DNA of 64,000 nucleotides, taken from NCBI RefSeq assembly GCF_009649075.1, contig NZ_CP045737.1, positions 1,860,001 to 1,924,000 of the forward strand. The letters run 5' to 3'. Under the pieces are notes generated by a model that had not been told where the DNA came from, made no database searches, and saw only the letters and a program-made list of their open reading frames with translations. Shown piece after piece: positions 28,509-36,874 of the stretch (position 1 is its first letter; each line of letters opens with the position of its first letter). A program made the translations under genes and the position numbers. The DNA is from Aeromicrobium yanjiei (GTDB lineage Bacteria; Actinomycetota; Actinomycetes; Propionibacteriales; Nocardioidaceae).

Positions 28509-28544
28509 GTCTCCCGCACGGTCTCCCGCACGGTCTCCCGCACG
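28509..28544. repeat. Three perfect tandem copies of a 12-base unit
   Basis: GTCTCCCGCACG occurs three times head to tail, filling most of the gap between the nitroreductase stop (28549) and the ligase start (28496). On the coding strand each copy reads GTGCGGGAGACC and carries a GGGAGA element resembling a ribosome-binding site. Confidence 0.95.
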
Positions 28545-28548
28545 ACCA

Positions 28549-29229
28549 TCAGTTCTCGTCCCAGCCGAGGAACGAGGCGAAATCTCCGAGCGGTGCGCGT
28601 TCGGTCCGGTAGTTGTTCGCGGGCTCGTCCCGGTCCTCGTAGCCGACCGCCAGGCCACAGAACAGCATCCACTCCGGCGGCGGATCGACGATCTCGGCCA
28701 CGGTCCGGTGGTACGCCGACCATGCCTCTTGGGCACAGCTGCCAAGACCACGCTCCTGGAGCAGAAGCATGACCGACTGCAGGTACATGCCGAGATCCGA
28801 CCATTGCGCGGAACCCATCTGCTGGTCGACGTAGCAGAACAGTCCCACGGGCGCCCCGAAGAACTGGTAGTTGCGGGCGAACCATGCGCGCCGTGCCGCC
28901 TTGTCCTGACGCGGAATGCCCACAGCGCCGTAGAGCTGCTCGGCGTTGCGGAACCGATGGTCGCGATACGGCGAGCTGACCTGCGCCGGGTAGATCGGGA
29001 ACAAGGACTCGTCGGGCTCGCCGCCCGTCTCGAGCCGTTCAGACATCCGCTTCGTCAGATGCCGCAGTGGCGCGCCGGTCAGCGCAACGATCCGCCACGG
29101 CTGGAGATTGCCGCCCGACGGCGCGCGCGACGCGATCTCCAGCACCTCTTCGATCACCGCCCGGTCGAGGGGCGTGTCGAGGAAACCGCGGACGGATCGA
29201 CGACTGACCATCGCCTCGGTGACGTTCAC
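28549..29229 (-). CDS. Nitroreductase family FMN protein
   Basis: The 226-residue nitroreductase-fold protein has SRRSVRGF (9-16) and RAPSGGNLQPWR (35-46), the FMN-contacting N-terminal elements, and GLGSCAQEAW in the later core. Members use NAD(P)H and FMN for nitro, quinone, enone or ring reductions. The GTG at 29229 follows AGGAG. It is the first gene leftward from a divergent AT-rich promoter and is linked to the acyl-CoA synthetase, so reduction of an activated enone or acid is plausible but unproven. Confidence 0.87.
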   Translation of the reverse strand: MNVTEAMVSRRSVRGFLDTPLDRAVIEEVLEIASRAPSGGNLQPWRIVALTGAPLRHLTKRMSERLETGGEPDESLFPIYPAQVSSPYRDHRFRNAEQLYGAVGIPRQDKAARRAWFARNYQFFGAPVGLFCYVDQQMGSAQWSDLGMYLQSVMLLLQERGLGSCAQEAWSAYHRTVAEIVDPPPEWMLFCGLAVGYEDRDEPANNYRTERAPLGDFASFLGWDEN

Positions 29230-29324
29230 ATGCAGCTCCTGGCCTCGTCAAATATAGTTAACGAAGTTATAATAAAAGTCATGAGGCAGCAAGGCACGGA
29301 TCGTCTCGATGAGCGGAGTTCCCC
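29230..29324. promoter_or_regulatory. AT-rich divergent promoter (nitroreductase / hydrolase)
   Basis: This 95-base gap includes an AT-rich core near 29251-29278 with GTTAAC (29257-29262) and two near-copies of AGTTA(A/T). No long perfect repeat is seen. It serves genes starting at 29229 (minus) and 29325 (plus). Confidence 0.4.
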
Positions 29325-30194
29325 ATGACCGTCGGCGAAGCCCCCTCGAACGGCCGGTCACCCAGGACTGTCTCGCTCTCCGGCGCCGACGGGCTCAAGC
29401 TCGCAGCCGACATCTGGGGGCCCGACACCGGCCCCAGCGTGCTGATGCTGCATGGCGGCGGACAGACTCGACACTCGTGGAAGGCCACCAGTCGCGTCCT
29501 GGCAGATGCCGGACTCAGGGTCGTCGCGCTCGATCTGCGCGGGCACGGCGACAGCGACTGGTCGCCCGACGGCGGCTATGGATTCGAGAAGAACAGCGAG
29601 GACGTGCTCGAGGTGCTCGACCAGATCGACACCCCGACCACGATCATCGGCGCGAGCCTCGGCGGATTGACCGGTCTTTTGGCGACCGCGGCCGCGCCCG
29701 ACCGGGTGAGGCGACTCGCGATGGTCGACGTCGTCCCGCGCTTCGAGGCCGCCGGGAGCGCCCGCATCCGCGACTTCATGCGCGGAGCACCCCGAGGCTT
29801 CGCAAGTCTCGACGAAGCGGCCGACGCGATCGCTGCCTATCTGCCGCACCGGGAGAAGCCGCGATCGACCGATGGCCTTCGTCGCAATCTCCGGCTGCGT
29901 GACGACGGCCGTTGGTACTGGCACTGGGATCCCCAGATGATGGAGAAGCCGCCGACCACCACCCCGGGGGAACGGTCTGCGCAGCTCGAGGCCGCCGCGC
30001 GAACGATCACGGTCCCGGTGCTCCTCCTCCAGGGCAAGCTGTCCGATGTGATCAGCGATCACGGCGTCGAGGAGTTCCGCGGTCACGTGCCGCACCTCGA
30101 GGTCGTCACGCTGAACGGTGCCGCCCACACCGCGGCGGGCGACGACAACGACGCGTTCTCGGCCGCTGTCGTCGAGTTCTGCTCGCGCCCCTGA
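29325..30194 (+). CDS. Alpha/beta hydrolase
   Basis: The 289-residue alpha/beta-hydrolase has HGGGQTRHSW (43-52), the nucleophile elbow GASLGG with Ser111, and a late His in NGAAHTAAGDD near 274; an Asp on the strand before it would complete the triad. GASLGG instead of GHSMGG is typical of esterase or epoxide-hydrolase-like actinobacterial members. GGAG precedes the ATG. It diverges from the nitroreductase and converges with the SDR at 30209. Confidence 0.86.
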   Translation: MTVGEAPSNGRSPRTVSLSGADGLKLAADIWGPDTGPSVLMLHGGGQTRHSWKATSRVLADAGLRVVALDLRGHGDSDWSPDGGYGFEKNSEDVLEVLDQIDTPTTIIGASLGGLTGLLATAAAPDRVRRLAMVDVVPRFEAAGSARIRDFMRGAPRGFASLDEAADAIAAYLPHREKPRSTDGLRRNLRLRDDGRWYWHWDPQMMEKPPTTTPGERSAQLEAAARTITVPVLLLQGKLSDVISDHGVEEFRGHVPHLEVVTLNGAAHTAAGDDNDAFSAAVVEFCSRP

Positions 30195-30208
30195 CGCGAT
30201 CACTGCGG

Positions 30209-30985
30209 TCAGGCGCCGAGCATCGTCATGCCGCCCGTCACGGACAGCAGCTGCCCCGTCACGAAACGGGAACCCTCACCGGCCAGGAAGACCATCATGG
30301 GCCCGAGATCGCGCACGGGATCGCCGAGACCTTCCCCGGATGAGCTGCTGACAGCCATCCTCGTCGCCAGCGACGCATGCAACGCCGCCGCCCCCGCGGG
30401 GCCCATGTACTCGCGAAGCCGTTCTGCCCCAGGCGTCTCGACCGCCGGCACCAACGCGTTGACGGTGACTCCCGACGAGCCCCACGACCGGGCGGCGGCT
30501 CGCGTCCAGCTGTGCACAGCACCTTTGCTCAGCGAGTACGCAGCTGCGTGCGCCACACCCGTGATCGCCTCGCCCGAGCCGAGATTGATGATGCGTCCCC
30601 CACCGCTGCTCATCGCCCGAAACGCCGCCTGATTGGCGAACACCGTCGCCTTGACGTTGGTGTCGAGCATGTCATCGAGCTCCGCGCGAGTGACGTCCCC
30701 GGCCAGCCCCGGTGCCCACCTGCCGGCGGCGTGCAGGAGGACGTCCAGACCGCCCATCCCGCGCGCGGCCTCGGCCACCGTGGCTTCGGCGTCCTCTTCG
30801 TCGCGGAAGTCGCACGGGAGCCACCTCGCCAGTGCCTCGACGTCGGATCCCGGCCTTGACTGACGGTACGTCGCGGTGACGGTCGCACCCTCGGCCGCGA
30901 ACACGTGCACGGCCGCCGCGCCGATGCCGGTCGCCGCACCGGTCACCAGGATCCTTCTGCCTTCGAGCTGCCTGCCAGTCGTCAC
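30209..30985 (-). CDS. SDR family oxidoreductase
   Basis: The 258-residue SDR has TGAATGIG (15-22), HAAG (85-88, in place of NNAG), Ser137, Tyr150 and Lys154, and a C-terminal VTGGMTML. The GTG start overlaps the quinone reductase stop (GTGA), making it the third gene of the operon crotonase, quinone reductase, SDR. It resembles the SDR at 37616 (both have HAAG at the same place and FMTGQ/FVTGQ near the end), so the two may act on related intermediates of one pathway. Confidence 0.86.
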   Translation of the reverse strand: MTTGRQLEGRRILVTGAATGIGAAAVHVFAAEGATVTATYRQSRPGSDVEALARWLPCDFRDEEDAEATVAEAARGMGGLDVLLHAAGRWAPGLAGDVTRAELDDMLDTNVKATVFANQAAFRAMSSGGGRIINLGSGEAITGVAHAAAYSLSKGAVHSWTRAAARSWGSSGVTVNALVPAVETPGAERLREYMGPAGAAALHASLATRMAVSSSSGEGLGDPVRDLGPMMVFLAGEGSRFVTGQLLSVTGGMTMLGA

Positions 30986-31959
30986 GTCACCCTCATCTCG
31001 ATCACGACCTTGCCGGTCGCCTTCCGCTCGGCCACGAGGCCCAGCGCCTTGCTCACGTCGTCGAGCGTGAAGACGTCAGTGACCAGTGGCGCCATCCCTC
31101 GTGCCACGAGATCGGACATCGCGCGGGTGGCCTGCCGGGTCGCGTCGGGACGATGCGTACCCATCGTGCGCAGCTCGACGCCACGGACGAGGACGTTCTT
31201 CAGCAGCACCAGGTTGAGCGGTATGCGGGGAATTTCCCCGGCGGCGAAGCCGACAGTCACGAACGCCCCGCCCCAGCGGATCGCCCGCAGGGCCTGCTCG
31301 GTATAGCGGCCGCCGACGGGGTCGACGACCAGATCGGCTCCGCCTCCGGTGATCTCCTTGATCCGCGACTTGAGGTCCTCCTCGTCGTACGCGATCCCCT
31401 CGTGAGCACCGAGATCGAGGCAGGTCTGCACGCGTTCTGCAGTCGACGCCGCCGCGATCACCCGCGCACCCAGGCGCGCGGCCAGGTCGACCGTCGCCGT
31501 GCCGACTCCTCCGGCCGCACCCAGGACGACGACCCAGTCGCCGCTCGCGACATCCCCCACGGTGACAAGAGAGTGGTAGGCCGTCAGGTAGGTCACCCGG
31601 AAGCCCGCGGCATGGATCATGTCCAGACCGTCGGGAATGGCCGAGACGGCGTCCTCGGGCACGCATATCTTCTCGGCGAATGCGCCGGCACCGGTCGAAC
31701 CCATGACCCGGTCCCCCACCCGGAAGGCAGTGACGTTCTCGCCCACCGCGCTGACTCGACCCGCGAACTCACTGCCGGGAGTGAACGGAAGGGCTGTCGA
31801 GATCTGATACTTGTCGGCGATCGTCAGCACGTCCGGAAAGTTCAACGCCGCCGCTTCGATGTCCACGACGAGCTGCCCCGCGCGCGCCTCGGGATCGGGG
31901 ATCTCCCGGATCACGACACGGTCAGGGCCGCCGTACGCCTCAACCCTGGCCGCGCGCAT
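30982..31959 (-). CDS. NADPH:quinone oxidoreductase-like MDR protein
   Basis: The 325-residue zinc-less MDR enzyme has the nucleotide-binding stretch VVLGAAGGVGTATVDLA near the middle. The start (VEAYGGPDRVVIREIPDP) and the ending DVSKALGLVAERKATGK are typical of the group. It may reduce a quinone or an activated C=C bond. It lies 30 bases after the crotonase and overlaps the SDR that follows. The operon faces away from the TetR gene, which suggests local control. Confidence 0.87.
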   Translation of the reverse strand: MRAARVEAYGGPDRVVIREIPDPEARAGQLVVDIEAAALNFPDVLTIADKYQISTALPFTPGSEFAGRVSAVGENVTAFRVGDRVMGSTGAGAFAEKICVPEDAVSAIPDGLDMIHAAGFRVTYLTAYHSLVTVGDVASGDWVVVLGAAGGVGTATVDLAARLGARVIAAASTAERVQTCLDLGAHEGIAYDEEDLKSRIKEITGGGADLVVDPVGGRYTEQALRAIRWGGAFVTVGFAAGEIPRIPLNLVLLKNVLVRGVELRTMGTHRPDATRQATRAMSDLVARGMAPLVTDVFTLDDVSKALGLVAERKATGKVVIEMRVT

Positions 31960-31989
31960 GGCCGCCCTGCTGCTCGAAGATCGACCCGC

Positions 31990-32796
31990 TCACCGTCCCT
32001 GCCAGACCGGCGGGCGCTTCTCGGCGAATGCCAGCACGCCCTCCTTGGCATCTGCCGACGCACTGTTGCGAGCCGTCTCCTCGGCCGACAGCTGCCACCG
32101 CTTCTCATCGCCGTCGGGCACGCCGTCTCGGATGCCCAAGGCGATGCGCTTGCTGGCCTGGACCGCGAGCGGAGCGTTGGCCGCGACCTTCTCGGCCAGC
32201 GCGAGGGCTTCGTCGAGCAATCGATCGCCGGGGACGACCCGGTTGACCAGATTCAGCTCGAGAGCTCTCGGGGCGTCGATGGGCTCGCCCGTCAGGAGCA
32301 TCTCCAACCCGACCTTCCTGGGCACCTGATCGAGGATGCGGAACGCCCCGCCGGCCGCCGCAATCAGTCCCCGCTTGACCTCGGGGAGACCGAACCGCGC
32401 AGTGTCTGCCGCAACGATGAAGTCGGCTGCCAGCGCGATCTCCATTCCTCCGCCCAATGCAACGCCGTTGACCGCAGCGATCGTGGGCTTGGAGAACACG
32501 CGGCGACTGAAGCCGGCCAGTCCCCACGCCTCGCGGCCGGGCGGGAGGATCGGCTCTCCCCTGCCGATCGCCTTGAGGTCGGCACCCGCGCTGAAGGCCG
32601 CGGTGCCCGATCCCGTGATGACGATGACACGCACGTCGGGGTCGTTCTCCGCTGCGTCGAAGGCATCGCCTGCCGCAGCAGCGAGTGCCATGTTGACGGC
32701 ATTGCGCGCCTCCGGTCGGTTCAGCGTGACCACGACGGTGTGGCCGCGCCGCTCGACAAGCACTGGATCTGCTGAAACGTCTGTGTGGGCCGACAT
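31990..32796 (-). CDS. Crotonase family enoyl-CoA hydratase/isomerase
   Basis: The 268-residue crotonase has FSAGADLKA and NGVALGGGMEIALA oxyanion segments. Its active-site helix reads LPEVKRGLIAAAGGAFR, the pattern of CaiD-like hydratases with Glu in LPEV. GACGGAG lies ahead of the ATG. It is the first gene leftward from the promoter that also drives the TetR gene, and the AGAATTGTATTCT repeat (32830-32842) lies about 34 bases upstream, so it is a strong candidate target of that regulator. Confidence 0.88.
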   Translation of the reverse strand: MSAHTDVSADPVLVERRGHTVVVTLNRPEARNAVNMALAAAAGDAFDAAENDPDVRVIVITGSGTAAFSAGADLKAIGRGEPILPPGREAWGLAGFSRRVFSKPTIAAVNGVALGGGMEIALAADFIVAADTARFGLPEVKRGLIAAAGGAFRILDQVPRKVGLEMLLTGEPIDAPRALELNLVNRVVPGDRLLDEALALAEKVAANAPLAVQASKRIALGIRDGVPDGDEKRWQLSAEETARNSASADAKEGVLAFAEKRPPVWQGR

Positions 32797-32829
32797 CGCT
32801 ACTCCGTCACATCGCGGTCAATGAGTTAT

Positions 32830-32842
32830 AGAATTGTATTCT
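32830..32842. promoter_or_regulatory. Candidate TetR operator AGAAT-TGT-ATTCT
   Basis: A perfect 5-3-5 inverted repeat in the divergent gap between the crotonase (start 32796) and the TetR gene. The same core AGAATNNNATTCT occurs at 35499-35511 in the APH/ACAD divergent promoter. TATTCT inside it could serve as a -10 box. TCAATGAGTTAT adjoins it on the left (32818-32829). Confidence 0.6.
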
Positions 32843-32890
32843 TGCACATCCCATGGCTCGTCGTCCCGTCAAGAATGCGGTTCCGTTAGG

Positions 32891-33544
32891 ATGCGACGGG
32901 TGAACGTCAACGAACCGACGCGCCAGGACCTTCCGAGCTCGCTGGCCCAAGAGGCGATCCGGCGCAGCCTCAGCCGCCGGCAGGACGCTGCGGAGAACGA
33001 CGTGCGCCGCATGATCGAGGTGGGGCGCGAGCTTCTCAGCGAAGGAAGCAATCCGCGTGTCGCCGACATCGTCGGGGCGGCCGGCCTGTCGAACGACGCG
33101 TTCTACCGCTACTTCCAGAGCAAGGAGGACTTCGTGGCCGCGGTCGTCGAGGACGGCGGCCACCGGCTCTTGGCCTATGTCGAGCGGAAGATGGCCGAGC
33201 ACGACCGCGCGGGGGCCCGCCTGCGCGCAGCCGTCAGCGCCATCATGAGCCAGGCCGGCGATGCCGAGATCGCGACTGCGACCCGCAACATCCTGGCCAG
33301 CTCGATCGGCCGCAATCAGCGTGCGACAGGCGCACGCAACCGACTCGAGGCCGCGATGAGCGGGCTCCTGCGCGATCCGCTGATCGAGCTCGGCTCAGCC
33401 GACCCCGACCGCGATGCCCGGTCCGTCGCGGCCATGCTCATGGCGCAGATGGAGAACTTCCTGTGGGATGAGCATCCGCCTTCGGAGGACGATCTCGAGC
33501 ACGTCCTGACCTTCATCGAAAAGGCGGTCGCCCCTTCGAGGTGA
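32891..33544 (+). CDS. TetR/AcrR family transcriptional regulator
   Basis: The protein of about 217 residues has an N-terminal helix-turn-helix (PRVADIVGAAGLSNDAFYRYF then SKEDF), the standard TetR DNA-binding domain, and an all-helical ligand domain. It is the only transcription factor in the window. Start choice: ATG 32891, or GTG 32900, which lies seven bases after a TAGGAT -10 box (32887-32892) and could be leaderless. Repression of the divergent crotonase operon, itself, and the APH/ACAD promoter is inferred from shared inverted repeats. Acyl-CoA ligands are common for TetR proteins in such settings. Confidence 0.9.
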   Translation: MRRVNVNEPTRQDLPSSLAQEAIRRSLSRRQDAAENDVRRMIEVGRELLSEGSNPRVADIVGAAGLSNDAFYRYFQSKEDFVAAVVEDGGHRLLAYVERKMAEHDRAGARLRAAVSAIMSQAGDAEIATATRNILASSIGRNQRATGARNRLEAAMSGLLRDPLIELGSADPDRDARSVAAMLMAQMENFLWDEHPPSEDDLEHVLTFIEKAVAPSR

Positions 33545-33608
33545 TTGCGGTGCCACACTGGTTGAGTTGACTCTTTTGCCGCATTGCGATTCGACCAGGG
33601 AGCGAAGC

Positions 33609-34382
33609 ATGACCGTCGCCGCACCGCCTTCGATCATCGACCTGACCGGAGAGGTGGCACTCGTCACCGGCGCATCCTCGGGCCTGGGTCGACATTTCGC
33701 CCTGACCCTCGCGGCCCACGGCGCCACTGTGGTGGCAGCCGGGAGGCGGCGTGACCGACTCGCTGACGTCGTGGCACAGATCGTCGATGCGGGCGGCGCC
33801 GCCACAGCCGTGCCGATCGACGTGACGGATCACGAGTCCATGCTGACTGGCTTCTCCACGATCGCAGATCAGGTCGGCGATCCGACGATCCTGGTCAACA
33901 ACGCCGGCATCCCAGACGCGCAACGCGCCACCAAGATGCCTGTCGAGCTGATCGATCAAGTGATCGCCACCAATCTGCGCGGACCGTACATCATGGCCTG
34001 TGAGTTCGCGCGCCGCCTGATGGCCCAGAAGCGCGGCGGCCGGATCGTCAACATCTCCTCGATGGCGGCCTTCGACTACGGCGGCGACGGCGCGGCGCTC
34101 TACTCGATCACCAAGGCGGCCGTGAACCGGATGACGGAGGCTCTCGCCGTCGAATGGGCGAAGTTCGACATCAACGTCAACGCGATCGCGCCGGGCGTGT
34201 TCGCCTCCGAGATGACCGACGGGATGCTGAAGCGCATCGCCGACCCGCGTGGCACCTTCCCCCGCCAGAGGATCGGCGACGCCGATCAGCTCGAGAGCAC
34301 CTTGCTGTACCTCGTGTCCCCGGCATCGGGATTCGTCACGGGCACGGTGATCAAGGTCGACGACGGTCAGCTGCGCCGATGA
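33609..34382 (+). CDS. SDR family oxidoreductase
   Basis: The 257-residue SDR has TGASSGLG (20-27), NNAG (97-100), Ser150/151, Tyr165 and Lys169 (YSITK), and the C-terminal VKVDDGQLRR, where DDG replaces the usual DGG. ATG 33609 follows GGGAG. It lies 64 bases after the TetR gene in the same direction and probably forms a unit with it. It resembles the SDR at 49701 (the shared opening is DLTG.VA.VTGASSGLG), so one may be a paralogue of the other. Confidence 0.88.
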   Translation: MTVAAPPSIIDLTGEVALVTGASSGLGRHFALTLAAHGATVVAAGRRRDRLADVVAQIVDAGGAATAVPIDVTDHESMLTGFSTIADQVGDPTILVNNAGIPDAQRATKMPVELIDQVIATNLRGPYIMACEFARRLMAQKRGGRIVNISSMAAFDYGGDGAALYSITKAAVNRMTEALAVEWAKFDINVNAIAPGVFASEMTDGMLKRIADPRGTFPRQRIGDADQLESTLLYLVSPASGFVTGTVIKVDDGQLRR

Positions 34383-34401
34383 GGGTCCCGAGCGTGCCGC
34401 G

Positions 34402-35415
34402 TCAGCCGACGATGTCGAGGGCCTCCTGCACCAGACGCGGGAGGGCCGGGAGCATTCGCCCGTTCGAGATGCTCATCCCGCCGCTCTTCAGATCGCGCTT
34501 GATCAACAAGGCTGTCGCGGCAGCCTCCTTGTACTTGGTGAGCGCGTCAAACCACGGAAGGTCCGCAAGGGTGGCGTCGGCCGCGGTCTCGTAGGCCCGG
34601 ATCAGCTCCTGCCGAGTCGGTGTTCCCGCCACCACACCGGGCTCGACGGCCGGGTGCTGAGCCTCGTCGGTGAAGAAGGTGAACCAGGTCATGTCGATGC
34701 GCGGATCACCGAGTGACCAGATCTCCCAGTCGATGATCGCGGTCAGCCGACCGCCTTCGCACAGCGTGTTGCCCAGCCGGTAGTCACCGTGATTGACCAC
34801 CGGGGCCATCGCCTCCGGCACCGTGGCGTGCAGGGCTCGTGCGGCTCGCGCATAGTCGCCGCTCAGCTCCGTGGGGACTGTCTCGAAGGCGCGGGTCCAA
34901 CGATCGATCTCGTCGCCGAGCGTGACGACGGGCTCGTCGCCCAGGCCCACCGCGGCGGGCGACACCCGATGCAGTGCGGCCAGCACCTCCATCGCATCGA
35001 ATGAGCGGGCCTTGGTCACGTCAGGGCTCGGCCGGGCCTCGTCCGAGGCCAGGTTCGGCTCGACGCACTCGCCGGGCACCATGCTCATCGCGAAGAAGGG
35101 TGGGATCTCAGGCGGATCTCCGGCGTCCTCGAACAGGGCCCTCGGGACGAGCACTCCCTCCTGACCCTCGAGGGCGCGGAACAACCGCGCTTGACGAAGG
35201 ACGTCGCGGTTGCGCAACGGCGGCAGACCTGGCGGCGCGACCTTCAGGACCACCTCGTCGCCGTCGCCGACTCCGCCCACGACATCGAGCACGAAGGTGA
35301 GGCTCGACGCGCCGCCGGTCAGGGGCCGCAGATTCTCGACGGCGCTCCCTTCAGACCACTGCGCCACAGCACGCTCGGCCCGAGCCGTGATGTCCAGCAG
35401 CAGCTCGTCGCTCAC
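34402..35415 (-). CDS. APH-type phosphotransferase, possible 4-hydroxyacyl-CoA kinase
   Basis: The 337-residue protein-kinase-like fold of the aminoglycoside-phosphotransferase family has an ATP-binding Lys58 (VVLKVAPPG), the Brenner motif HGDYRLGN (His209, Asp211, Asn216) and a DWE metal site (229-231). In mammals the same domain is fused to ACAD10 and ACAD11, and in Pseudomonas LvaA phosphorylates 4-hydroxyvaleryl-CoA. Here it lies divergent from an ACAD10/11-like gene, so a 4-hydroxyacyl-CoA kinase role is a reasoned inference. The GTG at 35415 is the conservative start; GTG 35442 is possible. Antibiotic resistance is unlikely given the context. Confidence 0.82.
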   Translation of the reverse strand: MSDELLLDITARAERAVAQWSEGSAVENLRPLTGGASSLTFVLDVVGGVGDGDEVVLKVAPPGLPPLRNRDVLRQARLFRALEGQEGVLVPRALFEDAGDPPEIPPFFAMSMVPGECVEPNLASDEARPSPDVTKARSFDAMEVLAALHRVSPAAVGLGDEPVVTLGDEIDRWTRAFETVPTELSGDYARAARALHATVPEAMAPVVNHGDYRLGNTLCEGGRLTAIIDWEIWSLGDPRIDMTWFTFFTDEAQHPAVEPGVVAGTPTRQELIRAYETAADATLADLPWFDALTKYKEAAATALLIKRDLKSGGMSISNGRMLPALPRLVQEALDIVG

Positions 35416-35495
35416 ATGACCAACACGCACGATGCGCCTCACTTCGATATCGGGGCAGATTGAGAAACTATCTCGCCAGAACGTGATCCGAAGGT

Positions 35496-35514
35496 AGCAG
35501 AATGCTATTCTGCT
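35496..35514. promoter_or_regulatory. Candidate TetR operator AGCAGAAT-GCT-ATTCTGCT
   Basis: A perfect 8-3-8 inverted repeat between the divergent APH-type kinase (start 35415) and ACAD (start 35573). Its core AGAATNNNATTCT equals that at 32830-32842. TATTCT (35506-35511) inside the repeat is a plausible -10 box for the ACAD, so bound repressor would block transcription. Confidence 0.65.
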
Positions 35515-35572
35515 CGGGCGATGCCGTTCGGCGACTGGCCCTACGACAGACCCGAGCACAGGAGACATAGCT

Positions 35573-36874
35573 ATGTGGGACTTCTCGACCGACGCGGACT
35601 TCCAGGAGAAGCTCGACTGGATGGCCACCTTCGTCCGTGAGGAGTGCGAACCTCTCGATCTCTTGTTCGGCCATGCGGGCGATCCGTACGACGTGGACAA
35701 CCAGGCCGCACGAAAGATCCTCAAGCCGCTGCAGGAGCGGGTGCAGGAGGAGGGCCTGTGGGCCTGTCACCTCGGCCCCGAGCTCGGCGGGCAAGGCTAC
35801 GGGCAGGTCAAGCTCGGTCTCATGAACGAGATCCTGGGCCGCTCCTATTGGGCACCCACTGTCTTCGGGACCGCAGCACCCGACACCGGAAACGCCGAGA
35901 TCCTCGCGATGTTCGGCACCCAGGAGCAGAAGGACCGCTATCTCCAGCCCCTCCTCGACGGCGACATCGTGTCGTGCTTCTCGATGACTGAGCCGCAGGC
36001 GGGCTCCGACCCCAAGGAGTTCACGTGCCGCGCCACCAAGGACGGTGACTCGTGGGTCATCGAGGGCGAGAAGTGGTTCTCATCCAATGCCCGGTACGCC
36101 GAGTTCCTCATCGTCATGGCCGTGACCGATCCGACGGCCAGGGCCCATCAGCGGCTGTCGATGTTCATCGTGCCGAAGGAGACCCCAGGGCTCAAGATCG
36201 TGCGGAATGTGGCCACGATGCTGGAGCGTCCCGAGCTGGACGAGGGCACGCACGCATACATCCACTACGACCAGGTGCGGGTGCCGGCCGATCACATGCT
36301 CGGCGGCGTCGGCGAGGGGTTCACGGTCGCGCAGGCCCGCTTGGGCGGCGGCCGGGTGCACCATGCGATGCGCACGGTCGGCAAGTGCCAGCGGGCGCTC
36401 GACATGATGTGCGAGCGGGCCCTCTCCCGGCGCACACAGGGTGAGCTCCTGGCCGACAAGCAAGCGGTCCTGCACTACATCGCCGACTCCCGGATAGAGC
36501 TCGAGCAATTCCGGCTCCTGGTGCTGAAGACCGCCTGGGTCATCGACAACCAACCGCACGGCACAGCACGTGAGTACATCGCGATGTGCAAGGTGCAGAT
36601 GGCCAAGATCTACCACGACATCATCCAGCGGGCGATCCAGGTGCACGGCTCGCTCGGCACCACGACAGAGCTCCCGCTCTACGACTGGTGGGCCGGCGGG
36701 CTGTCGCTCGCCCTCGCGGACGGTCCGACCGAGGTCCACAAGAACGGGGTCGGCAAGCAGACGCTCAAGGGGTACACGGCCGCTCCCGGGCTGTTCCCGA
36801 CCGAGCACATCCCACCCAGGCTCGAAGCCGTCCGGGCCAAGTACGCCGACGTGGTCGAGGAGTTCGCGCTGTGA
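35573..36874 (+). CDS. ACAD10/11-like acyl-CoA dehydrogenase family protein
   Basis: The 433-residue ACAD is longer than classic forms and has FSMTEPQAGSDPKEF, IEGEKWFSSNA, and a C-terminal LALADGPTEVHKNGVGKQ where Glu387 lies in the ADGPxEVH pattern characteristic of ACAD10/11 and related bacterial proteins. That clade removes phosphate from 4-phosphohydroxyacyl-CoA using FAD chemistry, or dehydrogenates long acyl-CoA. Its pairing with the divergent APH-type kinase supports the first option. Two SDR genes follow with overlap, as in a Lva-like degradation unit. Confidence 0.88.
   Translation: MWDFSTDADFQEKLDWMATFVREECEPLDLLFGHAGDPYDVDNQAARKILKPLQERVQEEGLWACHLGPELGGQGYGQVKLGLMNEILGRSYWAPTVFGTAAPDTGNAEILAMFGTQEQKDRYLQPLLDGDIVSCFSMTEPQAGSDPKEFTCRATKDGDSWVIEGEKWFSSNARYAEFLIVMAVTDPTARAHQRLSMFIVPKETPGLKIVRNVATMLERPELDEGTHAYIHYDQVRVPADHMLGGVGEGFTVAQARLGGGRVHHAMRTVGKCQRALDMMCERALSRRTQGELLADKQAVLHYIADSRIELEQFRLLVLKTAWVIDNQPHGTAREYIAMCKVQMAKIYHDIIQRAIQVHGSLGTTTELPLYDWWAGGLSLALADGPTEVHKNGVGKQTLKGYTAAPGLFPTEHIPPRLEAVRAKYADVVEEFAL

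Noticed and set aside
28497..28751. An N-terminal extension of the acyl-CoA synthetase upstream of 28496
   Set aside because: It would run through the 12-base tandem repeats and the end of the nitroreductase gene, reads RAGDRAGDRAGD, and is not like any ligase N-terminus; AAGGA precedes 28496-28499.
34402..35415. Aminoglycoside resistance gene
   Set aside because: The fold is APH-type, but the neighbourhood (ACAD10/11-like, SDRs, acyl-CoA genes) and its resemblance to acyl-CoA-linked kinases make resistance unlikely.
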